Source: Bacteroidota bacterium | GTDB lineage: Bacteria; Bacteroidota; Bacteroidia; B-17B0; Aurantibacillaceae | Assembly: GCA_016711805.1 (NCBI GenBank) | Contig: JADJSH010000001.1 | Location: 62,001-126,000 of the forward strand | Reading direction: 5' to 3' | DNA length: 64,000 nucleotides | Translations under genes and position numbers: made by a program | Notes under the pieces: model-generated | The model's database searches: none | Seen by the model: only the letters and a program-made list of their open reading frames with translations | What the model was told of the DNA's origin: nothing | Shown here: piece after piece, positions 31,768-41,640 of the stretch | How positions within the stretch are numbered: the first letter of the stretch is position 1 | Layout: the number at the start of each line of letters is the position of its first letter

Positions 31768-33657
31768 TTAGTTCTTATCTAAAGTTTGAAATACTGAATT
31801 ATTACTCACAAACTCAGGTATTATATCTTTCATTTTAGAAACAATTCGCGTATTATCTTGTGTATTAAATAATAAAATAAGTTCGTTAATAAACTGGGTA
31901 ACCTCAGCAAATTCGTATTCGCGTACCTTACCTACTAATATTTGTTGGTGATGTGTTGGCAAAGTGTTTTCTGAACTAGCTAATAATTCTTCAAATAATT
32001 TTTCTCCTGGACGCAAGCCTGTGTATATAATTTTAATATCTCTATCTTCTTTTAACCCCGATAGCTTAATCATCTTACGAGCCAAATCAACAATCTTAAC
32101 AGATTGCCCCATATCAAACACAAAAATTTCTCCACCCTTACCCATACAGCCCGCTTCTAAAACTAATTGACAAGCTTCAGGAATGGTCATAAAGAAACGA
32201 GTAATATCAGGATGTGTAATGGTAATTGGACCACCCTCTTCTATTTGTTTTTTAAAGCGAGGAATGACTGAGCCATTAGAACCCAATACGTTTCCAAAGC
32301 GAGTCGTGATGAATTTTGTTTGTGCGGTTTTCCCTAAACTTTGAGTATAAATCTCCGCAATACGCTTAGAAGCTCCCATTACGTTCGTTGGATTTACGGC
32401 TTTGTCGGTTGAAATCATCACAAATTTTTCCACCTTAAATTCAACTGCTAAATCGGCTACTGTTTTAGTTCCTAAAATATTTGTTAAGATAGATTCAGAT
32501 GGATTATTTTCCATCATTGGCACATGTTTATAAGCAGCGGCATGAAATACAATATGCGGTTTAAATGTATTAAACACATTGCGCATACGATCTTTATTAC
32601 GCACATCGCCAATAACAACTTCGTGTTTACAGGTTACTCCGTTTTCGTTAAACTCTAATTCTAATTCATGTAATGGACTTTCTGCTTGATCTAATAAGAC
32701 TAATGAACTTGGATTAAATTTAGCACATTGCCTTGCTAACTCAGCACCAATAGAACCAGCGGCACCTGTAATTAAAATGGTTTTATGATTTAACTGTTCG
32801 TTGATTAAAGCATTATCCAATTTAATTGGCTCACGTTCTAATAACTCTTCAATGTTAATACTCTTAATTTGATTGAAGCTTAATTCTCCATTAATCCATT
32901 TAGCAACTGGAGGAACATTTAAAACACGTACTCCAAATTGTAAACACTCATCAATGATGTTGTTTTTTTTGTGAGGTGGTAAATTTTGAATACTGATAAT
33001 CACAGATTCTACTTCATTATCGTTAATTAATTCGCCTAATTTAGAAGTCGGATACACAAATACACCTTCTAAACTTCTACCAACTTTTTTTACGTCATCA
33101 TCAATAAAACCAACAACCTTGTAACGTACAGCGGCATCTCTGTCAAGAGTACGCTTTGTAATAATTCCACTTTCGCCAGCGCCATAAATAATAACTTGTG
33201 TTTTTTGTTTTTCGGGGTTTTTATTTTCAAAATAAATAGCTTTGATAGCTAAACGCGAGCTAATCATAATAAAGATAGTGACCAAGGCATCAATAATGAT
33301 AACAGAGTGAGGAATAATATAATATCCCAATAAAATTTGACGTGTAAATATATTGATGATGTATAAAACAAAACTACTTAGCAAAACTATGGCAAATATT
33401 CGAGAAGCATCTTTACCTCCAGTATATCTTACAACTCCTTTATATGTTTTAGAAATAACAAAAGCCAATAATCTTACTAATAAAACTAAAGCATAATCGT
33501 AAGGTAAATTTTTTAAATCTTCGGGAGGAATAGATTTAAAATTAAAGCGTAAAAAAAAAGCTAAGGTTAAAGAAAATGCACAAATAATTAAATCAATAAT
33601 TAAAATTGACCAGCGTGGTAAATTATACTTCCAAAAATATTCGAGTATCTTGTGCAT
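31768..33657 (-). CDS. Membrane-bound nucleotide-sugar 4,6-dehydratase (PglF/WbpM/CapD type)
   Basis: This is a 629-residue enzyme for making modified sugars for capsule, O-antigen or glycoprotein glycans. About four transmembrane helices occupy residues 15-140. A CoA-binding-like Rossmann domain follows (IYGAGESGIITKRTLD), then an extended SDR domain with the NAD motif ITGAAGSIGAELARQ near residue 290. The active site has STDKAVNPTNVMGASKR, where methionine replaces the usual SDR tyrosine. That replacement marks the FlaA1/PglF/WbpM dehydratases, which act on UDP-GlcNAc. No other glycan gene is adjacent, so the final product is unknown. Confidence 0.92.
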   Translation of the reverse strand: MHKILEYFWKYNLPRWSILIIDLIICAFSLTLAFFLRFNFKSIPPEDLKNLPYDYALVLLVRLLAFVISKTYKGVVRYTGGKDASRIFAIVLLSSFVLYIINIFTRQILLGYYIIPHSVIIIDALVTIFIMISSRLAIKAIYFENKNPEKQKTQVIIYGAGESGIITKRTLDRDAAVRYKVVGFIDDDVKKVGRSLEGVFVYPTSKLGELINDNEVESVIISIQNLPPHKKNNIIDECLQFGVRVLNVPPVAKWINGELSFNQIKSINIEELLEREPIKLDNALINEQLNHKTILITGAAGSIGAELARQCAKFNPSSLVLLDQAESPLHELELEFNENGVTCKHEVVIGDVRNKDRMRNVFNTFKPHIVFHAAAYKHVPMMENNPSESILTNILGTKTVADLAVEFKVEKFVMISTDKAVNPTNVMGASKRIAEIYTQSLGKTAQTKFITTRFGNVLGSNGSVIPRFKKQIEEGGPITITHPDITRFFMTIPEACQLVLEAGCMGKGGEIFVFDMGQSVKIVDLARKMIKLSGLKEDRDIKIIYTGLRPGEKLFEELLASSENTLPTHHQQILVGKVREYEFAEVTQFINELILLFNTQDNTRIVSKMKDIIPEFVSNNSVFQTLDKN

Positions 33658-33706
33658 CTCTGTAAAAATACATTTTTAGCACCAATAGACAAAATAGATT
33701 TTTGCA

Positions 33707-34645
33707 TTAATAACTCAAATAAGGCAGAATTAACCTCAACTTTTCCTCACTAAAAATACCCAAGCCTTTCATATCGGCTTCCGTCAATTTTCCGTGTTTT
33801 AATCTAAAATTTACTACTGCTTGCGCCGATTGAAAATTAAAATAGGGATGCTTGCGCAAGGAATTAAAATCTATGGCATTGATAGGGATTTTAGTCAAAG
33901 CATTTGCATCTAGTTTGATTTGAGAAGAAAGCAATAAAAACAAACTATCATTCATTCCATAAACTTCTTTCAGTTGACTTTGTGAATGAAAACCTCCTAA
34001 CATTGTTCTGTATTTGATAATACGTTTTGTAAACCCCGGACCAATTCCTTTTAAAAACACAATAGATAAACTATCAGCCGTATTTAATTCTACTAACTCC
34101 ATTGTAAAGGTTTTCTTTTCGTAAGTGCTCGGTTTATTGGCATAGGCAGAATCACGCTTATACTCTTTCTTTGTATTAGGAATTAAAATATAACTTTCTA
34201 ACTCTTCAAATAATTTTGAAGACATCCCATACAATTTTTTAAGATCTTCGGGTTTAAAAAATTTGCCGCCTTTATTTCTAAAATTAATTAATGTGCTACT
34301 TAATTTTTTAGAGAATCCTAATTTTTGAGCATCTACTTCGGTAATAGTGTTTGGATTAAAAACAAATAATTGATTATTTGTTTTATGATCAGACCATTCT
34401 TTATTTTTGTCGGATTTATTGGAATCTTTTATAACCGAATTATTTTCTTCAATCCCATGAGTTGAAGATTGAATATTAATTGTCATTAATTGAACATTGC
34501 TGAAATTGTTCCCAAAATAAGGCAGTAACAGTCGAACAGCAAACAAAACAACAATAATGACACAAAGCACAAAAACGCCATTGCGCTCTTGCTTATTGAA
34601 ATGAAAGAAATTAAATAAAAATGATTTAAACTTCTGAACTGGCAT
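33707..34645 (-). CDS. Membrane-anchored protein with three ComEA-like helix-hairpin-helix repeats
   Basis: This is a 312-residue protein with one transmembrane helix near the N terminus (VFVLCVIIVVLFAVRLLLPYF), a Ser/Asn/Lys-rich spacer and three helix-hairpin-helix units: FNPNTITEVDAQKLGFSKK, then VELNTADSLSIVFLKGIGPGF and finally IDFNSLRKHPYFNFQSAQA. The middle unit has the GIGPG hairpin of ComEA-type DNA-binding domains, while the others are degenerate. The Bacteroidota HhH family is often annotated as a competence protein, but no competence machinery is in this window. The start overlaps the upstream permease gene by 20 bases. Confidence 0.8.
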   Translation of the reverse strand: MPVQKFKSFLFNFFHFNKQERNGVFVLCVIIVVLFAVRLLLPYFGNNFSNVQLMTINIQSSTHGIEENNSVIKDSNKSDKNKEWSDHKTNNQLFVFNPNTITEVDAQKLGFSKKLSSTLINFRNKGGKFFKPEDLKKLYGMSSKLFEELESYILIPNTKKEYKRDSAYANKPSTYEKKTFTMELVELNTADSLSIVFLKGIGPGFTKRIIKYRTMLGGFHSQSQLKEVYGMNDSLFLLLSSQIKLDANALTKIPINAIDFNSLRKHPYFNFQSAQAVVNFRLKHGKLTEADMKGLGIFSEEKLRLILPYLSY

Positions 34646-36083
34646 TTTTACTTCGTTTAAACATAAAATACACAGGAACTCCTAAAGCAATAATCAATAA
34701 ACCCATTCCGCAATTAAAGGTTTTATAAACTAATAAGTCTACACAAATTAAGGTCGTTAATATAATATACAATGCTGGAATTACAGGATAACCAAATGCT
34801 TTATAAGGACGATCAGCATCTGGCATTTTTTTTCGTAACACAAATAAACCAGCAATAGTGATGATATAAAATATTAAAGACGAGAACGTACAGTAATCTA
34901 ATAAATCGCCATAAGAACCACTTAAACATAATAAAGAAGCCCATATTCCTTGAAATATCATCGCATTAGAAGGCACATTAAATTTATTTAAAGTAGCCGC
35001 TTTCTTAAAAAACAAACCGTCTTTTGCCATTGACTGAAATAAACGTGAACCCGCTAATATCAATCCGTTATTACAACCAAAAGTTGAAATCATAATTAAT
35101 GCCGCCATTAAATATTTTGCGATATCACCAAATACTAAAAACAAAGCAGCTGTACCTACTCTATCTTTTTGTGCAAACATGATTCCTTGCTCGGCAACTG
35201 TTTGAGCATTCGCACTTCCCTCTAAAGGCAGCAAACACAAATACGCTACATTAGCTAAAACATAAATTAAAGTCACAATACACACTCCAAAAAATAATCC
35301 TAGCGGGATATTACGTTTAGGATTTTCTACTTCGCCTGCAATAAAAGTCACATTGTTCCACGCGTCGCTACTAAATAAAGAACCAATCATAGCCAAGCCT
35401 AAAGCAGTAGCTAACGACATGCCAGATAGAGATGTAAAACCTTTGAAAGATCCATTTTCAGCATTATCAATCCCTTTTGCGTCCCAAGCATTTGTCATAT
35501 TATTAGAAAACACATCACTATGAAATCCGTAGTAAATTCCCACAATGATTAAAGCAAATAAAGCGATTAATTTAGCCGACGTAAAAATTCGTTGAATAGC
35601 TTTTCCGTTTTCGATACCACGTGTATTAATGAAAGTAAGGAGTGCAATAATAAAAATAGCCAACAATTGCGCGCTTGTAATTTTAAGATCCACTATTTGA
35701 AACATGACATTTCCTTCTTCGAAAAAAGGAATAAATACACCCGTAAATTTTGCAAAAGCAACAGCTACGGCGGCTATAACTCCTGTTTGAATTACTAGGA
35801 AAACTGTCCAACCATAAACAAAAGCCACTAAATCGCCAAAAGCTTTTTTAATGTAAACAAATTGGCCGCCAGCTTGAGGCATCATGCCCGCTAACTCACC
35901 ATAACTTAATGCTGCAAATAAAGTGATAACACCAGAAAGAATCCAAACTACTAATAACCATCCTGCAGAACCAACCACACGTGCAATATCTGCACTTACA
36001 ATAAAAATCCCTGAACCTATCATTAAGCCTGCAACTAGCAAGGTGGTATCAAATAAATTAAGACTTGGCTTTTTTATGCTCAT
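34626..36083 (-). CDS. APC-family amino acid permease
   Basis: This 485-residue protein has 12 predicted membrane helices and the APC superfamily opening: TTLLVAGLMIGSGIFIVSADIA, with the unwound helix-1 motif GSGIF, followed by YGELAGMMPQAGGQFVYIKKAFG in helix 3. Between helices 5 and 6 there is a longer soluble loop. The pattern fits the LAT/serine-threonine exchanger-like branch. Substrate cannot be read from sequence. It shares a transcript with the helix-hairpin-helix gene downstream and follows the giant T9SS gene after only 10 bases. Confidence 0.9.
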   Translation of the reverse strand: MSIKKPSLNLFDTTLLVAGLMIGSGIFIVSADIARVVGSAGWLLVVWILSGVITLFAALSYGELAGMMPQAGGQFVYIKKAFGDLVAFVYGWTVFLVIQTGVIAAVAVAFAKFTGVFIPFFEEGNVMFQIVDLKITSAQLLAIFIIALLTFINTRGIENGKAIQRIFTSAKLIALFALIIVGIYYGFHSDVFSNNMTNAWDAKGIDNAENGSFKGFTSLSGMSLATALGLAMIGSLFSSDAWNNVTFIAGEVENPKRNIPLGLFFGVCIVTLIYVLANVAYLCLLPLEGSANAQTVAEQGIMFAQKDRVGTAALFLVFGDIAKYLMAALIMISTFGCNNGLILAGSRLFQSMAKDGLFFKKAATLNKFNVPSNAMIFQGIWASLLCLSGSYGDLLDYCTFSSLIFYIITIAGLFVLRKKMPDADRPYKAFGYPVIPALYIILTTLICVDLLVYKTFNCGMGLLIIALGVPVYFMFKRSKNASSEV

Positions 36084-36093
36084 AAATATCTTT

Positions 36094-39000
36094 TTATCGA
36101 AGAAGGGTAACGTGCCCCAATTTTTCTATCGTTTTACTATTAATGTCTGTTGCAGTTAACTTATAGGTATAAACACCTAACTCGCAATTTACATTTTTAT
36201 AGGTTCCATTCCAACCTCCGTTTAACTCATTTGTTTTAAAAATATTTTCTCCCCAACGATTACATATCAATAATTCAATTTCAACATAACCGCTATGTTC
36301 TGGTTTAAAAATATCATTAATACCACTACCATTAGGCGAAAAGCTATTAGGGATATAAAGCCTAGGCGTTACTTTAATCTCCACCGAGTCTTTAGCAACG
36401 CAACCGTATTCATTTGCCACGCTAGCGTAATACGTAATACTTGATGGCACGATAGCGGCACTACTATTACAAAAAGTACACGACAACATATAGTCTGGTT
36501 CCCATGTACTTATAGTGTCGGATGCACTATACATTTGCACGACTTCTCCCGAAAAAACCTCAACAATTTTTGGTGTTACAGTTAAGGTTGGTAATGCGTA
36601 AACTACCACATCATAATTTCCAGAAGTTAAACATGGACCGTTATATACATTTAAGGTATATGTCATCGTTTGTTGTGGATTTACAAAAGGATTAAAAACA
36701 TCTGTGTAATCTATGTGATGAGCAGGTATCCATTCGTAATCGTAATTACCCGTGGGACCAAACAATTGCTTACGCTCATTAATACACAATGAAATAGAAT
36801 AGGTATTCATACTTACATGTGTAAAGGAATCAACACGTATACTATCTTTATACAAACAATTATTTGATATAGTCGTTAAATAATACCACCCTGGTGTAAA
36901 GACATTTATTTGTGGAGTGCTTTCTCCATTACTCCAAAAATAAGACGCGCAAGTTTGGTTAGCTAACAATCTTATTGTGTCATCAATACAAGCATGCGCA
37001 GGATCTAACAAAATTTTAGTGTCGTTTTTAAAAACAAATACTCTTACTGAATCAAATGCGATACAACCACTTTGTTCAACTGTAACATGATATACGATGT
37101 CATTTGGCGTAGTTGTATAAGGGCGTTGAACATTAGGATTGGTGAGGAAAGTGCTTGGTGTCCATGTAAAAGTACACGCTGTTGGCGATGATAATTCTAA
37201 TCTTGCAGAATCGCCCAAACATAAATTAACATCAGGTATGGCTGGTAAAATAAATGGAGCTGTTACATTAATAGAAAGATCAACTGTATCAATAACATTG
37301 CAAATAGTATTATTGGAAATTAACTGAACCGAATACGTTCCTACTGTTGTATAAGTATGCACAGGTGCAATTGCTGTTGATGTTGAACCATCACCAAAAC
37401 TCCAGGCATAATTTATCGTTGGGCTATTATTATTGATAAAGTTAACATTTACTGCTGGCACACATCCACTAATATTATACTGAACAGGTGTTAACGCTGC
37501 TGGTGAAGTAACTGTGACATTGGTGTAAGTCGTATCCCAAACATTACAGGTATTAATATTATGAGAAATCAATTGTACGGTATAAACCCCAACCGCTGTG
37601 TAAGTGTGCGTTGGTTGAAAAGTAGTAGAAGTCGCACCATCTCCGAAATTCCAAAAATAATCAATACCATTCACGCTATGATTAGCAAAGCTAACGGACA
37701 AAGGGGCGCAACCTACTGGGTTAGTTGGATTAGTAGCTAATTGAGCAACAGTTAAATTTGAATTAAAAGTAAATTTTACAACGGCATTATTACAGTTAGT
37801 TGAACCGTTTTGTGTAGACCATGCCGTTGGCGTAGAAGGCATATCATCATTACCCCCACAACTTTCGCAAATGGATTGATAAATAATTCCCGATTTATCA
37901 AATCTGCTTGTTCCACCATCTACATGCTCATTACTAATATTTCCGCCAAAAAAAGTAGCATATTGTAATGATGCTGCATTTGGATTTAATACCATGAAAT
38001 AAAAATCATTCCCGTCAGTTGCACTCATAAATGCATTAGCCGTTACTGGCAGTCCGTTTGTAGAACTATTAGGTTGACTCTGATTAAATAAAGTTCCTCC
38101 CCAACCAGAAATATAAATGCTACCACAAAGATCTACTAAAAAAGCCGCAGGAGAAATATCTGGAAATCCATCACCAGATCCTACTACGGTAGAAAACACC
38201 GAACTCGTTAAATTAGAATTAAAACAATGGATAAATTGGCCGCTATTTGGATTACTATAAACACCAGTAGAAACAGGATATACACCTTCAGTTTGTCCAA
38301 ATACATACACTCTATTTTGTTTGTCCATTTCCACAAAATAAGATTGATCGTACTGAGCTGTTCCTATATATGTTGAAGCTTGAACGAAATTTCCATTAAA
38401 TGAAAACAAACTTAAAAATCCATCTACTCCTCCTTGTGCTGAGGGATGAAAGCTTCCCGCAGTTGTATAAAAATCCGAACTATTTGTCCCACCTGTAACA
38501 TATAACTGATTGTTAGTATTTAATGCAATATTGTATGCACCGTCATCCGACGAGCCTCCAAAATATGTACTAAATATTAATCCACTTAAACTAGGATTTA
38601 ATTTCGCTATACAAGCATCTTGTATTCCGCTTAAAGAACTTTGAAAACAACCTGATGTTACAGGAAAATTAGAGGAAATCGTATTTGATGCGATATAGAC
38701 ATTATTTGAATCGTCAACAATAACACTACCCCGCAAATCGTCAGAATAATTATAATGTAAGCCCCCTAAAAAAACACCGCCATTCACCCCTTCATCCTGA
38801 GTACCTCCTAAATATGTGCTAGCATTTAAAGCGGTACCTGTTGCATTTAATTTTGTGACAACTAAATCAAAATTACCAGCATTAAATGTTTGAAATGCTC
38901 CAGATGTAATGGGAAAATCAACAGAATGGGTTCTTCCAAAAATAACCAACTCACCTAAATTATCTACAATAATACTCTCGGCTGATTCGTTACCGCTACC

Positions 39001-39972
39001 ACCTAAATAAGTTGAATACAATAAACTAGAGCCTGTTGGATTGAATTTTGAAATAGAAATATCACCACCATAACCTGTACCACCCATATAATTTATCTGA
39101 AATGCACCAGCAGACAAAGGGTATGAAGGGCCAAAACACATCCCTGCCGTATAAGCATTTCCTTGAACATCATACGTAGCCGTCATACCAAAATTATCAG
39201 ACAACGAGCCTGTGTAAGTAGCAAACACTAAAGTTGGGTCAATAATTAATGGAAGGTTTTTATTGTATTGTATAATTTTAAATTTTACTTGATTATTTTC
39301 TAAAACATAGCTACACTTTACCTCTGCTTGCTTACCATTAATAATCTGATAAGCATAAGGAGCCTTTTGTGTAATATCTCCTACTTCGGTTTGTAAAATC
39401 AAATTACCATCTATAACTTTCAAATGATTTTGTCCAGTAAAGTTCATCACTAACTGATTAACGTCTGCACCAGGATGAACAATAAAATCAAAACGAAAAT
39501 TATTTTTTTCGCTACAATAGTTTACATCAACACCTTGATATAAATTTTTGTAGATGATTTGTTTGAATGATTTAACTTGCGACGCCCATTTTAAAGGATC
39601 TTTGCCAATAAAATAATTCTCATAAAACGCATTGGAATCTCTTTGTTGAATAGTAGCGTTTGCATGACTATTTACAAAATCCATTTTAATAGCATGATAG
39701 GTAATTGGAGCTTTGGATCCATGGTGATGCATTTCCTCTAATCCATCTTTAGGGAAAAATACATAAGACAAGCCTTGTTGTTCTAAAAACACTTTACCGC
39801 CTTTAAATTTTCCTTCATATAAAACATTGTTGTTCCATTGACCTTTATTTTGAGCAAACAACACATGTGAAGATTGAGGCAAAGAAATAGCCTTCAAAGA
39901 ATCTTTGTCAAATCTTGCATATCCCCAAAAGGATAAAAAGACAAAAAACGATATGTAACAAATTGCTTTAAT
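36094..39972 (-). CDS. Giant secreted SBBP-repeat/PKD protein with T9SS type B domain
   Basis: This is a surface protein of about 1292 residues. The region upstream of the first usable start (a TTG at 39897) encodes a good signal peptide in the same frame (KAICYISFFVFLSFWGYA, then RFDKDS) that can begin only at an ATT at 39972, just behind a consensus promoter. I therefore annotate ATT as the start. After the signal comes a DUF7948-like domain (FAQNKGQWNNNVLYEGKF), then about eight SBBP beta-propeller repeats (LGGSGNESAESIIVDNLGEL, FGGSSDDGAYNIALN), two PKD domains (YFWNFGDGATSTT, YAWSFGDGSTSTA), Ig-like segments and the CHU_C sorting domain (YIPNSFSPNGSGINDIFKP). The function is probably adhesion or another surface role. 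If the ATT is wrong, one missing base near 39950-39965 is the alternative. Confidence 0.85.
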   Translation of the reverse strand: MKAICYISFFVFLSFWGYARFDKDSLKAISLPQSSHVLFAQNKGQWNNNVLYEGKFKGGKVFLEQQGLSYVFFPKDGLEEMHHHGSKAPITYHAIKMDFVNSHANATIQQRDSNAFYENYFIGKDPLKWASQVKSFKQIIYKNLYQGVDVNYCSEKNNFRFDFIVHPGADVNQLVMNFTGQNHLKVIDGNLILQTEVGDITQKAPYAYQIINGKQAEVKCSYVLENNQVKFKIIQYNKNLPLIIDPTLVFATYTGSLSDNFGMTATYDVQGNAYTAGMCFGPSYPLSAGAFQINYMGGTGYGGDISISKFNPTGSSLLYSTYLGGSGNESAESIIVDNLGELVIFGRTHSVDFPITSGAFQTFNAGNFDLVVTKLNATGTALNASTYLGGTQDEGVNGGVFLGGLHYNYSDDLRGSVIVDDSNNVYIASNTISSNFPVTSGCFQSSLSGIQDACIAKLNPSLSGLIFSTYFGGSSDDGAYNIALNTNNQLYVTGGTNSSDFYTTAGSFHPSAQGGVDGFLSLFSFNGNFVQASTYIGTAQYDQSYFVEMDKQNRVYVFGQTEGVYPVSTGVYSNPNSGQFIHCFNSNLTSSVFSTVVGSGDGFPDISPAAFLVDLCGSIYISGWGGTLFNQSQPNSSTNGLPVTANAFMSATDGNDFYFMVLNPNAASLQYATFFGGNISNEHVDGGTSRFDKSGIIYQSICESCGGNDDMPSTPTAWSTQNGSTNCNNAVVKFTFNSNLTVAQLATNPTNPVGCAPLSVSFANHSVNGIDYFWNFGDGATSTTFQPTHTYTAVGVYTVQLISHNINTCNVWDTTYTNVTVTSPAALTPVQYNISGCVPAVNVNFINNNSPTINYAWSFGDGSTSTAIAPVHTYTTVGTYSVQLISNNTICNVIDTVDLSINVTAPFILPAIPDVNLCLGDSARLELSSPTACTFTWTPSTFLTNPNVQRPYTTTPNDIVYHVTVEQSGCIAFDSVRVFVFKNDTKILLDPAHACIDDTIRLLANQTCASYFWSNGESTPQINVFTPGWYYLTTISNNCLYKDSIRVDSFTHVSMNTYSISLCINERKQLFGPTGNYDYEWIPAHHIDYTDVFNPFVNPQQTMTYTLNVYNGPCLTSGNYDVVVYALPTLTVTPKIVEVFSGEVVQMYSASDTISTWEPDYMLSCTFCNSSAAIVPSSITYYASVANEYGCVAKDSVEIKVTPRLYIPNSFSPNGSGINDIFKPEHSGYVEIELLICNRWGENIFKTNELNGGWNGTYKNVNCELGVYTYKLTATDINSKTIEKLGHVTLLR

Positions 39973-39979
39973 CGCAACT

Positions 39980-40009
39980 CAAATATATGATAATTAAAGA
40001 GATATACAA
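39980..40009 (-). promoter_or_regulatory. Consensus promoter TTG-N19-TATATTTG
   Basis: On the minus strand TTG (40009-40007) and TATATTTG (39987-39980) are separated by exactly 19 bases. The box ends seven bases before the ATT at 39972 that opens the signal peptide. Both elements match the Bacteroidota consensus perfectly. Confidence 0.75.
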
Positions 40010-40035
40010 ATATCTTCACTCATTAACACCATAAA

Positions 40036-40058
40036 AAAAGGCGGATAAACCGCCTTTT
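40036..40058 (-). terminator. Terminator of the 40065 permease gene
   Basis: A 9-bp stem (40036-40044 with 40050-40058, core GGCGG) with a 5-base loop and a T run follows the permease stop on the minus strand. It insulates the permease from the T9SS gene promoter just downstream. Confidence 0.85.
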
Positions 40059-40064
40059 AATTTA

Positions 40065-41543
40065 TTATTCTATACCTTGTTTTTCAAGATTACTATTTCG
40101 TTTACCGTATATGAAGTAAACAATAACACCTAATACTCCCCAAATTAAGAAGAAGTTCCAAGTTGCGGCTCTAACTTGAGTCATTAAAAATAGATTAAAT
40201 GCCACACCTAAAGTTCCAACTAAGTAAACTGCAGGAGTTTTATATGGACGCTCTAACTCTGGCTTTTTGTAACGTAAAATCATTACTGCCACACAAACCA
40301 TAGCAAAGGCTAATAAAGTTCCCATACTACACATCTCACTTACTTTATCAATTGGAGTAAATGCAGCTACTAAAGAAATTAATCCTCCAACTAAAATTGT
40401 ACTTTTATATGGAGTTTTAAAAACTGGATGTAACACTTTAAAGAAAGCTGGCATTAATCCATCTTTTGCCATTCCTAAGAAAATACGTGTTTGCCCTAAC
40501 ATCATTACTAACATTACAGAGGTTAAACCTGCTGTAGCGGCAATCGTAATAATAAATACCGCCCAGTTTATGCCTATCCCTGAAAATGCAGAAGCCACAG
40601 GAGCTGCTCTATCTAACTCAGTATATTTTACCATACCTGTTAAAACTAACGACACTAAAATATATAACACGGTACAGATAATTAATGATGCTACAATGGC
40701 AAAAGGCACATCTTTTTTAGGATTAATTGCTTCACCAGCTTGTGTAGAAACAGCATCAAAACCAATATAAGCAAAGAATACAATCGTTGCCGCTGTTAAA
40801 ACCCCTCCAAAACCAAAGTTCATTTTACCAGTTGCATTGCCCAATTCATCTAATGCAGGTATTTCATCTGGGATAAACGGAACCCAATTCTCGGTTTTAA
40901 CATAAAAAGCACCTACAATAATAACAAATAACACAACTGCTATTTTTACAATTACAATAATATTGTTTGTTTTAGCCGCCTCTTTAATACCTTTTACTAA
41001 AATAGCCGTTACAACCCATGTAATTAAAAAAGCAGGTAAATTAAACGCAAACCCTGGGGCTGCCAATCCTAATGCTTCAGATTTTTCAGCAGCGGTTGCC
41101 ATATCATTACATAACCAAATTGGAAATTCAATTCCAAATAAATGTAACAACTTTACAAAATAACCACTCCAAGCAACAGCAACCGTTGTAGCTCCCATCA
41201 TGTATTCTAATATCAGGTTCCATCCAATAAACCATGCAAATAACTCTCCTACAGTTCCATAAGCATAAGCATAAGCAGATCCCTCAACAGGTAAAACAGA
41301 TGCAAATTCTGCATAACATAAAGAAGCGAATAAACAGCCTATACCTGCAATAACGAATGCTAAAGCTAAAGCTGGTCCAGCATAATCGTGAGCTGCAATA
41401 CCTGTTAAGGTAAAAATACCTCCCCCAATAATGGCGCCAATTCCTAAAGAGGTTAAGCCCCATCTTGTTAAAACGCGCTTTAAATCATTTTTCTTCATAT
41501 CTGCTTCAAAAGCTGATACTGGTTTTACTCTCCAAACTGACAT
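40065..41543 (-). CDS. APC-family amino acid permease, cationic amino acid transporter-like
   Basis: This 492-residue transporter has 12 to 13 membrane helices. The helix-1 motif GAIIGGGIFTLTG, the helix-3 segment YAEFASVLPVEGSAYAYAY and the loop DAVSTQAGEAINPKKDVPFAI match the CAT/YfnA branch (APC with extended N terminus RVLTRWGLTSLGIG). It carries an amino acid with protons, most likely a cationic or branched-chain one. It lies divergently to nhaD with a 97-base spacer and is monocistronic, ending at the hairpin at 40036. Confidence 0.92.
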   Translation of the reverse strand: MSVWRVKPVSAFEADMKKNDLKRVLTRWGLTSLGIGAIIGGGIFTLTGIAAHDYAGPALALAFVIAGIGCLFASLCYAEFASVLPVEGSAYAYAYGTVGELFAWFIGWNLILEYMMGATTVAVAWSGYFVKLLHLFGIEFPIWLCNDMATAAEKSEALGLAAPGFAFNLPAFLITWVVTAILVKGIKEAAKTNNIIVIVKIAVVLFVIIVGAFYVKTENWVPFIPDEIPALDELGNATGKMNFGFGGVLTAATIVFFAYIGFDAVSTQAGEAINPKKDVPFAIVASLIICTVLYILVSLVLTGMVKYTELDRAAPVASAFSGIGINWAVFIITIAATAGLTSVMLVMMLGQTRIFLGMAKDGLMPAFFKVLHPVFKTPYKSTILVGGLISLVAAFTPIDKVSEMCSMGTLLAFAMVCVAVMILRYKKPELERPYKTPAVYLVGTLGVAFNLFLMTQVRAATWNFFLIWGVLGVIVYFIYGKRNSNLEKQGIE

Positions 41544-41585
41544 ATAGTATATTTTATTTTTTAGTGATAAATATTCTTAACTACT

Positions 41586-41593
41586 CAAATATA
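41586..41593 (-). promoter_or_regulatory. Candidate -7 box (TATATTTG) of the permease gene
   Basis: A perfect TAnnTTTG match on the minus strand lies 43 bases before the permease ATG. The surrounding CTCAAATATAT is the same as in the promoter at 39980. No TTG is found at 19 bases, so it is a candidate only. Confidence 0.4.
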
Positions 41594-41623
41594 TATAATT
41601 TTATTTAAAAACATATAATCCGC

Positions 41624-41631
41624 TATCTTTA
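41624..41631 (+). promoter_or_regulatory. Candidate -7 box (TATCTTTA) of nhaD
   Basis: TATCTTTA differs by one base from TAnnTTTG and ends nine bases before the nhaD ATG, giving a very short leader. No TTG is seen at the expected spacing. Confidence 0.4.
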
Positions 41632-41640
41632 CCTCAAAAA

